Assembly (NCBI GenBank): GCA_964569385.1
Contig: CAZMUM010000013.1
Span: 43,815 to 107,814, forward strand
Source: JAADHX01 sp964569385
Lineage (GTDB): Bacteria; Actinomycetota; Acidimicrobiia; Acidimicrobiales; Poriferisodalaceae
DNA length: 64,000 nucleotides
Reading direction: 5' to 3'
The translations under genes were made by a program, and so were the position numbers. The notes under the pieces are model-generated. The model was not told where the DNA came from, made no database searches, and saw only the letters and a list, made by a program, of their open reading frames with translations. Below are positions 9,482 through 17,944 of this stretch, piece by piece. Positions within the stretch are counted from its first letter, which is position 1; every line of letters begins with the position of its first letter.

Positions 9482-10318
9482 CTATTTCAGGAACTTGCTG
9501 GTGGTGTTGTCGGCGAGTCGCTTGCCGTTCGTCTGGCAAGTGGGACAGTAGACCACCGTGTACTTGCGGTACTCGACTGACCTGATTTCGTCGCTACACA
9601 ACGGGCATGGCTCGCCAATCCGACCATGAACCGAGCTTGGGCGATCGGCGCTCTTGCTCATGTCGTCGCGGCCGCGGTCGTACGCGAGCCCCTCGTCGAT
9701 TTTGGTATGGAGCGCCGAATGGACCCGTTCGACTTCGTCGGCTGACAGCTTGGATGTCGTTGCGAACGGCGAGATCTTGGCGTGATGGCAGATCTCGTTT
9801 GCCAGGCGCCGGCCAAGCCCGGCAATAACTCTCTGACTTCGGATGAAACCATGAAGGCGCATGCTTTGTTCGTTCATTAGCTCGCTCAGCGCATCGGCCG
9901 ACAGGTCGGTAGCGAGTGGGCCAAGTTGGGAGATTGGTTCTTGGGCTGTGGGGTCGCCGTCGACAACCCAGACGCCGGCCCTACGCTCGGTACCCGGCTC
10001 GGTTAGTAGCAACGCGGTTCCATCGGTGAACGTCCAGCGGGCCAGGCCGCCGCGAGGTTTCTTCGATTGTTTCGGGTCGGGTTTGAGTCGACCCCCTTGC
10101 ATCAGGTGCACCACATGGGTGATGTCGCCGAACCGCAGGAGAAGGTACTTCGCATACGAAGTTACTTCGGTTAGTGGCTGGCCGATCGAGGCGTCAGGGC
10201 GCGGGTCGAACGTCTTAAGAACGGTAAAGCTAAGAGCGGTAAACCTTGCCAGTTCTCGACCGCCGAGCTCGGCCGAGAGCCTTTCTGCGTGGGCCTGAAC
10301 TTCAGGGATCTCCGGCAT
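9482..10318 (-). CDS. Fpg/Nei-family DNA glycosylase/AP lyase
   Basis: This 278-residue base-excision repair enzyme removes oxidised bases. The N-terminus MPEIPEV gives the catalytic Pro2 and Glu3. The H2TH region is in the middle, and the C-terminal zinc finger has CPLC followed by CPTCQT. The first residues and the finger fit the Fpg/Nei superfamily. The exact substrate class (8-oxoG versus oxidised pyrimidines) cannot be settled by eye, so no symbol is given. It sits at the end of a minus-strand run after the SCP2 and MDR genes. Confidence 0.9.
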   Translation of the reverse strand: MPEIPEVQAHAERLSAELGGRELARFTALSFTVLKTFDPRPDASIGQPLTEVTSYAKYLLLRFGDITHVVHLMQGGRLKPDPKQSKKPRGGLARWTFTDGTALLLTEPGTERRAGVWVVDGDPTAQEPISQLGPLATDLSADALSELMNEQSMRLHGFIRSQRVIAGLGRRLANEICHHAKISPFATTSKLSADEVERVHSALHTKIDEGLAYDRGRDDMSKSADRPSSVHGRIGEPCPLCSDEIRSVEYRKYTVVYCPTCQTNGKRLADNTTSKFLK

Positions 10319-10352
10319 GGTTCCTACCTCACAAGCGAGCTGCTGATTCGGC

Positions 10353-10742
10353 TCAGTAAGTCGTCTGGCTCTTCACGGCGCGAAATGCCTGGTCGAGAGC
10401 TGCGATAGCCGCCTGATTGGCGGTCAACGCGGTTATGTCACCTTTGATCGAGATTCGACCTTCTTGGAACGCCATCAGTGCGTTCAGGGTGCCTTGATGA
10501 ACCTCTAGTGCGGTCTGGTAGTCCTGGGTGAACGCCACATCGCTTTGTGAGGCCACCCCGGACTGGACATGAACAGTTCCGTTATCGAAGGTGATGAAGT
10601 AGGCCACATCGCCAGACGGCGCTCCGGTAACGACCTGCTGCAACACGAGTTCGGTTTTGGCGGTCTCGCCAGCAAGAGTTAGGTCGGCGGCCATTGCGGC
10701 GCGAACTTCGTCAAGCCACTCTGAGCTCAGATATTTGACCAC
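10353..10742 (-). CDS. SCP2 sterol-carrier domain protein
   Basis: This is a 129-residue single-domain protein. The FITFDNGTVHVQSG strand region, the later GTLNALMAFQEGRISIKGD segment and the LDQAFRAV tail match the SCP2 lipid-binding fold, in which a hydrophobic tunnel binds acyl chains or sterol-like ligands. The family is common in actinobacteria as stand-alone proteins of unknown ligand. It sits between the MDR dehydrogenase (43 bases upstream) and the glycosylase, all on the minus strand, so co-transcription is possible. Confidence 0.85.
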   Translation of the reverse strand: MVKYLSSEWLDEVRAAMAADLTLAGETAKTELVLQQVVTGAPSGDVAYFITFDNGTVHVQSGVASQSDVAFTQDYQTALEVHQGTLNALMAFQEGRISIKGDITALTANQAAIAALDQAFRAVKSQTTY

Positions 10743-10785
10743 GATGTCAGCCTACGGTGGAGTTTCGAGCGATTTACCCTACCCA

Positions 10786-11943
10786 TTATTGCTGAGGCGC
10801 GAACGCAATTCGAACGCCGCCGCGGGCACCAATGGTGGCCGCGTGATCGATGGCATCTCGATAGTCGCCCAGCGAGTAGGTGGCCGAGACAAGCTGGCCA
10901 AGATCGAGCGAGCGGACCAGGTCGATAGCAAGGTCGAAGGTGTGTTTATCACCGTGTGAGTGCTCTCCGCCGTAACAGTACGAGCCGACCAGCTCGGTTT
11001 CGCGATGCCAGAGTGCAGCGAGGTCGACCGAAACCGGGCCGGGCATCCCGAGCATTACTACCCGACCGCGCGGACGAGCGATACCGATGGCATCGGTGAG
11101 CGACGTCGAACTGCCAACGGCATCGATAACGGCATCGGCGCCTCTGGCCAGCCTGGTGCCAATGACACTGGAGCCCTGCATCCTGCGAACGGCGCGAGCA
11201 ACTTCATCAGGGCTGACGACAACGTCGGCTCCAACCATGGTGGCCAAGCGACGTTGGTGAGGGTGTTTCGCCCCGACCACTATGGTGCCGGCATCGGTTA
11301 GGTGACGAAGACCTGCGATGGCGGCGAGACCCATCATTCCTGCACCGACGACAACAACAGTGTCGCCCGATTGAACGTTGGCCTTGAGAGCGCCATGAAT
11401 GCCGGCTGCGACCGGTTCGACGATCAGCGCCGCCGCGTCGTCGAAGTCGTCGGGTACGTCGTGGAGCTGGGTTTCGTGAGCCACAAACGACTCGGCCCAA
11501 CCTCCGCCTGTCGTGGCGCATGACCCGATCTGGAGTCCGGGGCCAATCGCCCCTGTGGTGAGATGTCCGTAGTCGTGGCCGTCGGCTTGGCCCACGCCAT
11601 GTTTGCCTTCTACCGCCCGAGCGGCTGGGCCCAAAACTGGTTCGAGTATCACCCGTCGGCCGTCGTCGGTCTGGCCGACCACCTCGTGGCCCGGAACGAA
11701 CGGAAACGAGACGAGCGGTTCGAAATAGCGCGACGTGCGACCATCGATTGTCGCTAGGTCGCTTCCGCAGATGCCAGACAGTAGGGGGGTGATCCGCTGC
11801 CATCCGTCGCCTGGCAGGACCGGTTCGGTTATGTCGGTGAGCTTGATGGGCCCAACTGACGCACCGGTTCCTGGCCGTAGACGGCTCAGGGTCGCGGCGG
11901 CAACAAACCGTGCCTCTTTGCGTTCGTAGAGCAGTGCTTTCAT
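10786..11943 (-). CDS. Zinc-type medium-chain dehydrogenase/reductase
   Basis: This 385-residue MDR-superfamily oxidoreductase has catalytic-zinc ligands in GICGSD and FVPGHEVVG. The NAD(P)-binding motif VVVGAGMMGLAA is near residue 205. The substrate is unknown. The loop that normally holds the four structural-zinc cysteines (after the GHE motif) instead reads GPAARAVEGKHGVG with no Cys, so a structural zinc is unlikely. The C-terminal half keeps the usual Rossmann fold and YGGEH segment. It lies next to SCP2, and the M23 peptidase gene is 31 bases upstream on the same strand. Confidence 0.88.
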   Translation of the reverse strand: MKALLYERKEARFVAAATLSRLRPGTGASVGPIKLTDITEPVLPGDGWQRITPLLSGICGSDLATIDGRTSRYFEPLVSFPFVPGHEVVGQTDDGRRVILEPVLGPAARAVEGKHGVGQADGHDYGHLTTGAIGPGLQIGSCATTGGGWAESFVAHETQLHDVPDDFDDAAALIVEPVAAGIHGALKANVQSGDTVVVVGAGMMGLAAIAGLRHLTDAGTIVVGAKHPHQRRLATMVGADVVVSPDEVARAVRRMQGSSVIGTRLARGADAVIDAVGSSTSLTDAIGIARPRGRVVMLGMPGPVSVDLAALWHRETELVGSYCYGGEHSHGDKHTFDLAIDLVRSLDLGQLVSATYSLGDYRDAIDHAATIGARGGVRIAFAPQQ

Positions 11944-11974
11944 GTGGGCGCCATCATCGCACGGCAGGCGCGAC

Positions 11975-13312
11975 TCATGGAAGGTAGATCATCGGGTTGT
12001 TGGTGTTGCCGTCGATCCGAATCTCGAAGTGCAGGTGGGGTCCGGTCGAGTTACCGGTCGAGCCAATGAGCCCGATCTGTTGCCCTTGCCCAACTCTGGC
12101 ACCCTCGTTGATCTGCCGCAAAGACATGTGGGCATACAGAGTTACGAATTCGCCGTGGTCGATTATCACCACTTCGCCATAGCCGCGCATCCGTCCCGAG
12201 AACAGGACTGTGCCATCCTGAGCGGCCCATATGGCCGATCCCGACGACGCAGCTATGTCGATTCCCGAGTGGAATCGAGACCTTCCCGTGATCGGGTGTA
12301 CGCGGTTGCCAAACGATGACGTCACGGCTCCAATGGTTGGCCAGATGAGATCGGCATCGGCGGCGGAAATGACAACTGGTGGAGATGTGGTTGTCGTGGT
12401 GCCAGTGTCGGTCGAGTCGCCCACGCCTTCGGTGCCGTCTGCTACCGAGTCGTCGTCGGTGTCGGCGGTTTGGTCAGCAGCGCCAGAGTCGGGCGCTTCG
12501 GTGGTGGTCGGAGCCGTCGATGTGGTTGTCGTCGTTGTAGACGTAGCGGCCCGTGCTGCTGCCCTGGCCACGGCCTCTTGGCGGGCGATTTCTCGCTGCT
12601 TGTCGCGGATGATGCCACCGAGTTCGGCCTCAACGGCTGCCATCTCGTCGTGCTCAGCTTCGAGTGCCGCGATCTCGTCGACCAGCTGCGCTCGAATCCG
12701 GACTTGGGCAGCCTTGTCTTGTTCGAGAATGCCGAGTGCATTTTGAAGTGCGGTTTCGCGAACCGAAGCAGCAATGGCCGCTTCGTCGGCTTGGCGCTCC
12801 AACAATGCGAGATCGTCTTCGACAGCACGGAGCTGGTCGATCAGCTGTGTCGAACTGAGGTCGACTTGGCGAAACAGGGCATCCCGCCTGGCGTCGGCGG
12901 TTGGGTCACCGCTCGAAATGTTGTTGTCGCGAGGCGCAATGTAGGCCGCTATTGCCCTCTCGACCGTCATCTCCCTGATCTGGCCTGCGTTCTCGCCGAC
13001 GGTGACGATCTCGGCCTGAAGTCTGTCCTCGTCTGCTCTTGCCTGCTCGAGGTAGTTTCGCGCCGCGTCGACCAGGCTCCCTTGGGCGAGGATCTGTTCG
13101 CTGAGCACCCTGAGCGCTTCCAACAGCTCGACATCGGTTGCTTCGAGAACGTCAATGTCCTTGGCCAGTTCGGCCTTGGCCCGCCTAGCTTCGGCTTGGG
13201 CCTCCCTAGCGTCGCGCAGGGTCTCTTCGGCAGTCTCTTGGGCCACTGCGAACGACGCGGCCGAGAGCAGAAGAGCCACGATGGCGAGGAAGGAAAGTAA
13301 ACGGCGAGGCAT
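11975..13312 (-). CDS. Secreted coiled-coil M23 (LytM) peptidase
   Basis: This 445-residue exported protein is probably a murein hydrolase or an activator of one. The order is: signal peptide (MPRRLLSFLAIVALLL... ending about residue 25), long coiled coil rich in Ala, Glu and Gln (about 27-260), Thr/Ser/Asp-rich linker (about 265-320), and C-terminal M23 domain. The zinc-binding motifs HSGID and HLHFE are both intact, so the peptidase looks active, unlike degenerate EnvC-type activators. I chose the ATG at 13312 because the signal peptide starts there; an alternative start lies 8 codons upstream. Such coiled-coil LytM proteins act in the periplasm-like space at division or wall remodelling. 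Confidence 0.88.
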   Translation of the reverse strand: MPRRLLSFLAIVALLLSAASFAVAQETAEETLRDAREAQAEARRAKAELAKDIDVLEATDVELLEALRVLSEQILAQGSLVDAARNYLEQARADEDRLQAEIVTVGENAGQIREMTVERAIAAYIAPRDNNISSGDPTADARRDALFRQVDLSSTQLIDQLRAVEDDLALLERQADEAAIAASVRETALQNALGILEQDKAAQVRIRAQLVDEIAALEAEHDEMAAVEAELGGIIRDKQREIARQEAVARAAARAATSTTTTTTSTAPTTTEAPDSGAADQTADTDDDSVADGTEGVGDSTDTGTTTTTSPPVVISAADADLIWPTIGAVTSSFGNRVHPITGRSRFHSGIDIAASSGSAIWAAQDGTVLFSGRMRGYGEVVIIDHGEFVTLYAHMSLRQINEGARVGQGQQIGLIGSTGNSTGPHLHFEIRIDGNTNNPMIYLP

Positions 13313-13574
13313 GTGAAAAGGTGAGGTCGGCACCACCGTCTCCGATCGTGCTGGCGCATCCTAATACGACTTCAGCCGCCTTCGTCACGCAACCGTAATA
13401 TCGTCGCCGCCCAGGTAGAAAGACCTACCACTACTGACACCGCCGCAACCTTCGGTTGCTAACCGGGGTTTCACTCTCACGCTGTTCGAGCGATACCCCG
13501 AAGACCTTACTGTCACCGGCATCTGTCCGCCCGCGAACGTTTCCCGGTGACAGTGGGGGTATGGACCTTCTGCG

Positions 13575-16331
13575 TTATGGGGTGGCGACGATGTTCACCA
13601 GTTTGGGTTGGCGGACGATCACCTTGCGGATCGTGGTGCCCTCGAGCCACTGCTGGATCTTTGGCGATGCCATGGCTGCGGCCTCGGCGTCGACGGCTGT
13701 GACCTCGGCCGATACGTCGATCCGGTCGCGTACTTTGCCGTTGACCTGAAGAACCATGGTGATGGTGTCTTCTTTGGCCACGGCCGCGTCGGCCTCGGGG
13801 AACGCCTCGACGTGGATCGAATTCGTGTGCCCGCGCTGGCTCCACAGTTCCTCGGTGATGTGTGGTGCGATCGGGGCCAGCATCAAAAGCAGAGCATCGG
13901 TGGCTTCGGTCCATGCCTCAGCCGAGACAGCACAACTCCGTTTGGCCTCGACGAGTTCGTTGCGCAACGACATCAGGGCCGCGACAACGGTGTTCCACTT
14001 GAAGGCAACGATGGCCTGATCGACTCGCTGCATCGTCTGGTGAACCTTGCGACGCAGATCGGCCGTCGACGCATCGTCGATGGCGGCTGGCTTGTAGCTG
14101 TGCGTTCCCAACTTCCAAACGTCGTCGATGAACCGATGCGAACCGACAATTCCTTTGCTGTCCCATGGCCCACCCTTTTGCCATTCGAAGGCGAACATCA
14201 GGTACGTACGAATGGTGTCGGCACCGTATTTGGCTACGAGGTCGTCGGGGTTGACAACGTTGCCTCGCGACTTCGACATCCGCTCCACCTCGAGGTGATG
14301 CTTGAGCTGGTTGACGTTGTTCGTTCCGGGAATGGCAGGGATGTCGACGGTTGCCTCAGTGGGAACCTCGACCGTGACATGGCCACCTTCAGCCACCGCA
14401 ATTTGGAGGATGTTCTCGGTGCGCCTCATGAGTTCGCCGACAACAAGCCCGTCGTCGTCGGCCGCGTCGCTGTCGAGGAGCACAGACGTGGCCAAGATGC
14501 GCTGCCCGTCGGCACTGCCGTCGATGACCAACCGGTCGCCAGTGCGGGTCTCGCCAAGGATCTGGCCCTGGTTTCGTAGTTGCAGGAACGGTTCGTCGAA
14601 CAGACCTTTCGGATCGCGCCCGTGGGTTGTCATCTCGGCGATGGTGTCGTCGAATATTTCCATGTCGCGCATAGCCTTGACGAAGAACCGGGCATACAAA
14701 AGGTGCATTACCGCATGTTCGGCCCCGCCGGTATAGGTGTCGACCGGCAGCCAGTACGCGGCTTCGGCGGGATCGAATGGCGCGGTGTCGAAGTCGGGGG
14801 AGAGATACCTGAACCAATACCAGGACGAACACATAAACGTGTCGAGAGTGTCCGATTCGCGTCGTGCTTCTGATCCGTCTGAGGCCTTGGCAGAGGCGAA
14901 GTATGGGTGCTCCTTGAGGGGGCTTCGACCATCGAACTCGACGTCTTCTGGCAACACGACAGGCAACTGGTCGAGTTCGAGAACTTCGATCTCGCCATCG
15001 GCGCGATGCAACATGGGCATCGGCGAACCCCAATACCGCTGACGGCCGATTAGCCAGTCTCGGATTCGATAGTTGACGTGCTCGAGGCCAGCACCGTTTT
15101 CGACCAGCCAATCAATCGCCGCCGCGACGGACGGGTTCTGGCGGCCCTTGGCCTCGGTGACGACTGTGCCGTCGAGTGGCCCGCTTCCTACCATGGTGCC
15201 GACGCCGATATAAGCGTCCTGCATTGTGGCTCCGTCGAGACGATCGACGTCTGGCGGTTGGATTACCGGCGTGATGGTGAGGCCGAACTTGCGAGCAAAG
15301 GCGAAGTCGCGTTCGTCGTGAGCGGGCACTGCCATGATGGCGCCGGTGCCATAGGAGATCAGCACGTAGTCGGCGACCCACACGGGCACATGTTCGCCAT
15401 TGACGGGGTTCAGGGCATAACCACCGGTGAACACACCGGTCTTCTCGCCGTCGTCTTCGATGCGCTCGAGTTCGGTTCGCCTCGATGCCTGGTCGACGTA
15501 GGCATCGACCGATTCGCGGTGCGTTTCTGACGTTATGGAACCGAGCTGTGGGTGCTCTGGGGCCACAACCATAAAGGTGGCACCCCACAACGTGTCTGGT
15601 CTGGTGGTGAACACGGTGAGTGTGTCGCCGGCTTCGGTGGTGAAGTCGACCTTGGCGCCTTCTGAGCGGCCAATCCAGTTGGACTGTTGGGCCTGGATGG
15701 CGTCTGGCCAGTCGATCCCTTCGAACGAAAGAAGCTCGTCGGCATAGTCGGTGATGGAGAAGAACCACTGCTCCATCAACTTTTGGATGACGGGCTGTCC
15801 GTTGCGTTCGTCGACGCCGTCGATGACCTGTTCGTTGGCCAAGACCGTGTTGAGCGATGGCGACCAATTGACCATTGCCTCGCCGCGGTATGCGATGTTG
15901 TTCTTGAACATCTGGGCGAACAGCCACTCGGTCCACTTGTAGTACTTCGGTTCGCATGAGATGGCTTCGCGTTCCCAATCGAACATGGCCCCCATCGAGC
16001 GAAGTTGAGTACGCATTCGCGCGATGTTTTCCCACGTCCACTTCGCCGGATGGACTCCGCGTTGAACAGCAGCGTTCTCGGCTGGGAGACCAAACCCGTC
16101 GAAGCCGATGGGGAACAATACGTTGTAGCCCTTCATGCGCATGTAACGAGCCCTCGCATCTGAAGGCGTCATGGCATACCAGTGGCCCATATGCAGATCG
16201 CCAGATGGGTACGGCAACATCGTAAGGGCGTAGTGCTTCGGGCGGTCCCAGTCGACCTGCGAGCGGTAGAGACCCTCGTCTTCCCAGCGCTTCTGCCAGG
16301 TGGTCTCGATCGTCGTGTGGTCGTAACTCAT
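13575..16331 (-). CDS. leuS: Leucyl-tRNA synthetase
   Basis: This 918-residue class Ia synthetase charges tRNA-Leu. The HIGH-type motif is HMGH in YPSGDLHMGHWY near residue 45. The editing domain carries MVVAPEHPQ and the VPAHDERD segment. The KMSKS-type motif is MSKSRGN near residue 705, and the C-terminal anticodon-binding part is complete. The length is normal for actinobacterial LeuRS. ATG 16331 is preferred over a TTG three codons upstream; neither has a clear ribosome-binding site. The preceding ~260 bases (13313-13574) toward the M23 gene contain no gene that I can support. Confidence 0.96.
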   Translation of the reverse strand: MSYDHTTIETTWQKRWEDEGLYRSQVDWDRPKHYALTMLPYPSGDLHMGHWYAMTPSDARARYMRMKGYNVLFPIGFDGFGLPAENAAVQRGVHPAKWTWENIARMRTQLRSMGAMFDWEREAISCEPKYYKWTEWLFAQMFKNNIAYRGEAMVNWSPSLNTVLANEQVIDGVDERNGQPVIQKLMEQWFFSITDYADELLSFEGIDWPDAIQAQQSNWIGRSEGAKVDFTTEAGDTLTVFTTRPDTLWGATFMVVAPEHPQLGSITSETHRESVDAYVDQASRRTELERIEDDGEKTGVFTGGYALNPVNGEHVPVWVADYVLISYGTGAIMAVPAHDERDFAFARKFGLTITPVIQPPDVDRLDGATMQDAYIGVGTMVGSGPLDGTVVTEAKGRQNPSVAAAIDWLVENGAGLEHVNYRIRDWLIGRQRYWGSPMPMLHRADGEIEVLELDQLPVVLPEDVEFDGRSPLKEHPYFASAKASDGSEARRESDTLDTFMCSSWYWFRYLSPDFDTAPFDPAEAAYWLPVDTYTGGAEHAVMHLLYARFFVKAMRDMEIFDDTIAEMTTHGRDPKGLFDEPFLQLRNQGQILGETRTGDRLVIDGSADGQRILATSVLLDSDAADDDGLVVGELMRRTENILQIAVAEGGHVTVEVPTEATVDIPAIPGTNNVNQLKHHLEVERMSKSRGNVVNPDDLVAKYGADTIRTYLMFAFEWQKGGPWDSKGIVGSHRFIDDVWKLGTHSYKPAAIDDASTADLRRKVHQTMQRVDQAIVAFKWNTVVAALMSLRNELVEAKRSCAVSAEAWTEATDALLLMLAPIAPHITEELWSQRGHTNSIHVEAFPEADAAVAKEDTITMVLQVNGKVRDRIDVSAEVTAVDAEAAAMASPKIQQWLEGTTIRKVIVRQPKLVNIVATP

Positions 16332-16473
16332 GGCGGCCAAGCGTACCGATCTAGGTCACTTGGGTGCGCTAATTTCTCGGCCCGACTGTGTACTCATTCA
16401 GCGCGACGCTGCGATGACGACGTAGTTGGTAGAACGTTGATCGGTCGAACTGAGGAAACAGGGTGGACCCAGT

Positions 16474-17664
16474 ATGAAGGTCAGAGCTGCACTGAACGGT
16501 CATCTGGGCGAGCGGGTCGGTACGCGGCTTGTGTTCGGGATTGTGCTGATTCTCACTGTTGGTGCATGCGCGGGTGCAGGCGACGAGGAACGGTCGGTTG
16601 GCCAAGCTCAGCCCTCCGCCGCTGAGCCCGATACCTCGGTCGTGCCGCAGATCTCGGAGCCGCCTGCGACGGTAGAGCCTGCTGTAACCGTCGAGACAAC
16701 GATTGACGAGCCCAACGACCTTGCTGAGGAGCAGCCGTCCACTTCGGTTCTTGACTCGGATGACGGCGAGGTTTCAGAAATTGTCTGTGAACCAGCCCCG
16801 TTAACGACCTCGTCGATTGTCCCGTGGCCCCCGTGGTCGTCAGGAGGTGCTCGCCAGCTTGAACTCCGGACTAGGCGCGATGACAGCGGGCAGCCAACGA
16901 TCGACGGTGCGGCCGTCACGCCCGTACTCCTCGAATTCTCACCGGTGGAAAGTGGCGGCTGGTCTTTCCTATGGCAAGCACAGCCAACGCTCCTCGGTGA
17001 TCTCGGCTTATCGCCACAGGTGTTAGATGCAGTATCGCAGCTCGTGGCTGCGGTGCCGCCGCAACGAATTCGGTACCGTCTCGATCCGAACCGCTACTGG
17101 CTTGGCGTAGATAACCCAGACGAGGTTCGAGACAGCATTCTGTTGACTCTGGACGCTCTTGGTCCGTTCTTGGGCGATTCCACTGAGCAGACAAAGGCGA
17201 TCTTCGCCGAGATGAGTGATGAGGCTCTGGGTGTGGTCTTCGCCGAGGAACCGGCGTTGATGCACGTCCTGGAGGGCATCGAGTTCATTGTCGGTGAGGT
17301 TGTTTCGTATCCTGATCAACTACCGAATGCCTTCGGCGGGCGGCCCTTTCCAGCCACGACGTCGTTTGAGGTAGTCGATCTAGTTGATGCCGATGGTTGC
17401 ATCTCGATTCAGCAGCTGACCCGTCCAGACCCAGAGCAGTTCGCCGAGATCATGGCTGAATCGCTTGCCGACGCCTTCGGCTCTTCCGATGACGACGCGG
17501 AGCAGGAATCACTAGAAATTGAAACCCGCGTCATCGCCCAGTACGACTTTGGTTCAGGTTTCTTTCGCCGAATTCAGGCAACCAGACGAATCAACTCCGG
17601 TGATGAAGAGCGCCTTGACACCGTCATCATCGTCGACGTTACCGATGACCAAGCCGCCGGATAA
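16474..17664 (+). CDS. Putative lipoprotein, copy 1 of a tandem paralogous pair
   Basis: This 396-residue protein has an N-terminal hydrophobic stretch ending in the lipobox LTVGAC (Cys near residue 32). A low-complexity Thr/Glu/Pro/Ser linker runs to about residue 100, followed by a globular domain. It shares with the second copy downstream the motifs CEPAP, PPWS, GGWSF, RYRL, WLGVDN, LEGIEF, PAT-SF, LVD--GC and QYDFG-GFFR. I do not recognise the family. The predicted location is the outer face of the membrane. Two conserved Cys outside the lipobox (CEPAP and DGC) could form a disulfide. The gene is divergent from leuS. Confidence 0.8.
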   Translation: MKVRAALNGHLGERVGTRLVFGIVLILTVGACAGAGDEERSVGQAQPSAAEPDTSVVPQISEPPATVEPAVTVETTIDEPNDLAEEQPSTSVLDSDDGEVSEIVCEPAPLTTSSIVPWPPWSSGGARQLELRTRRDDSGQPTIDGAAVTPVLLEFSPVESGGWSFLWQAQPTLLGDLGLSPQVLDAVSQLVAAVPPQRIRYRLDPNRYWLGVDNPDEVRDSILLTLDALGPFLGDSTEQTKAIFAEMSDEALGVVFAEEPALMHVLEGIEFIVGEVVSYPDQLPNAFGGRPFPATTSFEVVDLVDADGCISIQQLTRPDPEQFAEIMAESLADAFGSSDDDAEQESLEIETRVIAQYDFGSGFFRRIQATRRINSGDEERLDTVIIVDVTDDQAAG

Positions 17665-17680
17665 CGACGCCTTCTCCACA

Positions 17681-17710
17681 CGTCGTGTTCGATGACTTTG
17701 CGAGATATCC
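17681..17710 (-). pseudogene. Tiny remnant of a DUF5655-type gene
   Basis: Bases 17686-17710 match 19306-19330 inside the downstream DUF5655 gene, with only two transitions in 25 bases. Read on the minus strand the remnant encodes RISRKVIEH where the intact gene encodes RVSRKVIEH. It sits directly beside a remnant of the lipoprotein gene. This looks like debris of an older tandem duplication. Confidence 0.6.
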
Positions 17711-17911
17711 GCGATCCGTCTAGGCGTCTTTAACTCTGACGACCCCAAGTCCGCTGAGCTGGAGATTGCGCTTACCGTTATCTCGTAGTACGACGCGGGT
17801 TCCGGCTTCGTTCGTAGCATCGAGTGGACAGCGCTCTTCAAGACCAAAGCCGTCGAAAGGCTCGCGATCTCAACCACTGTTGACACGAGGGGTGAGTCGG
17901 AAGCCGACTAG
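17711..17911 (+). pseudogene. C-terminal remnant of a third lipoprotein copy
   Basis: Read in frame from 17711, this stretch encodes a decayed version of the C-terminus of the flanking lipoproteins: NSDDPKSAELEIALTVIS, a TAG stop, then YDAGSGFVRSIE. The first copy has SSDDDAEQESLEIETRVIAQ followed by YDFGSGFFRRIQ. The stop at 17786-17788 sits where the intact copy has a Gln codon, a single-base change. The frame ends at TAG 17909-17911. No start or signal sequence remains. Confidence 0.7.
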
Positions 17912-17944
17912 CGTTGCTCAAGATCTAGGATTGGAACCCGCAAA

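Noticed and set aside
12470..13300. 276-residue frame opposite the M23 gene
   Set aside because: Antisense to the coiled-coil region; low-complexity composition.
13608..14579. 323-residue frame opposite leuS
   Set aside because: Antisense shadow of a conserved synthetase.
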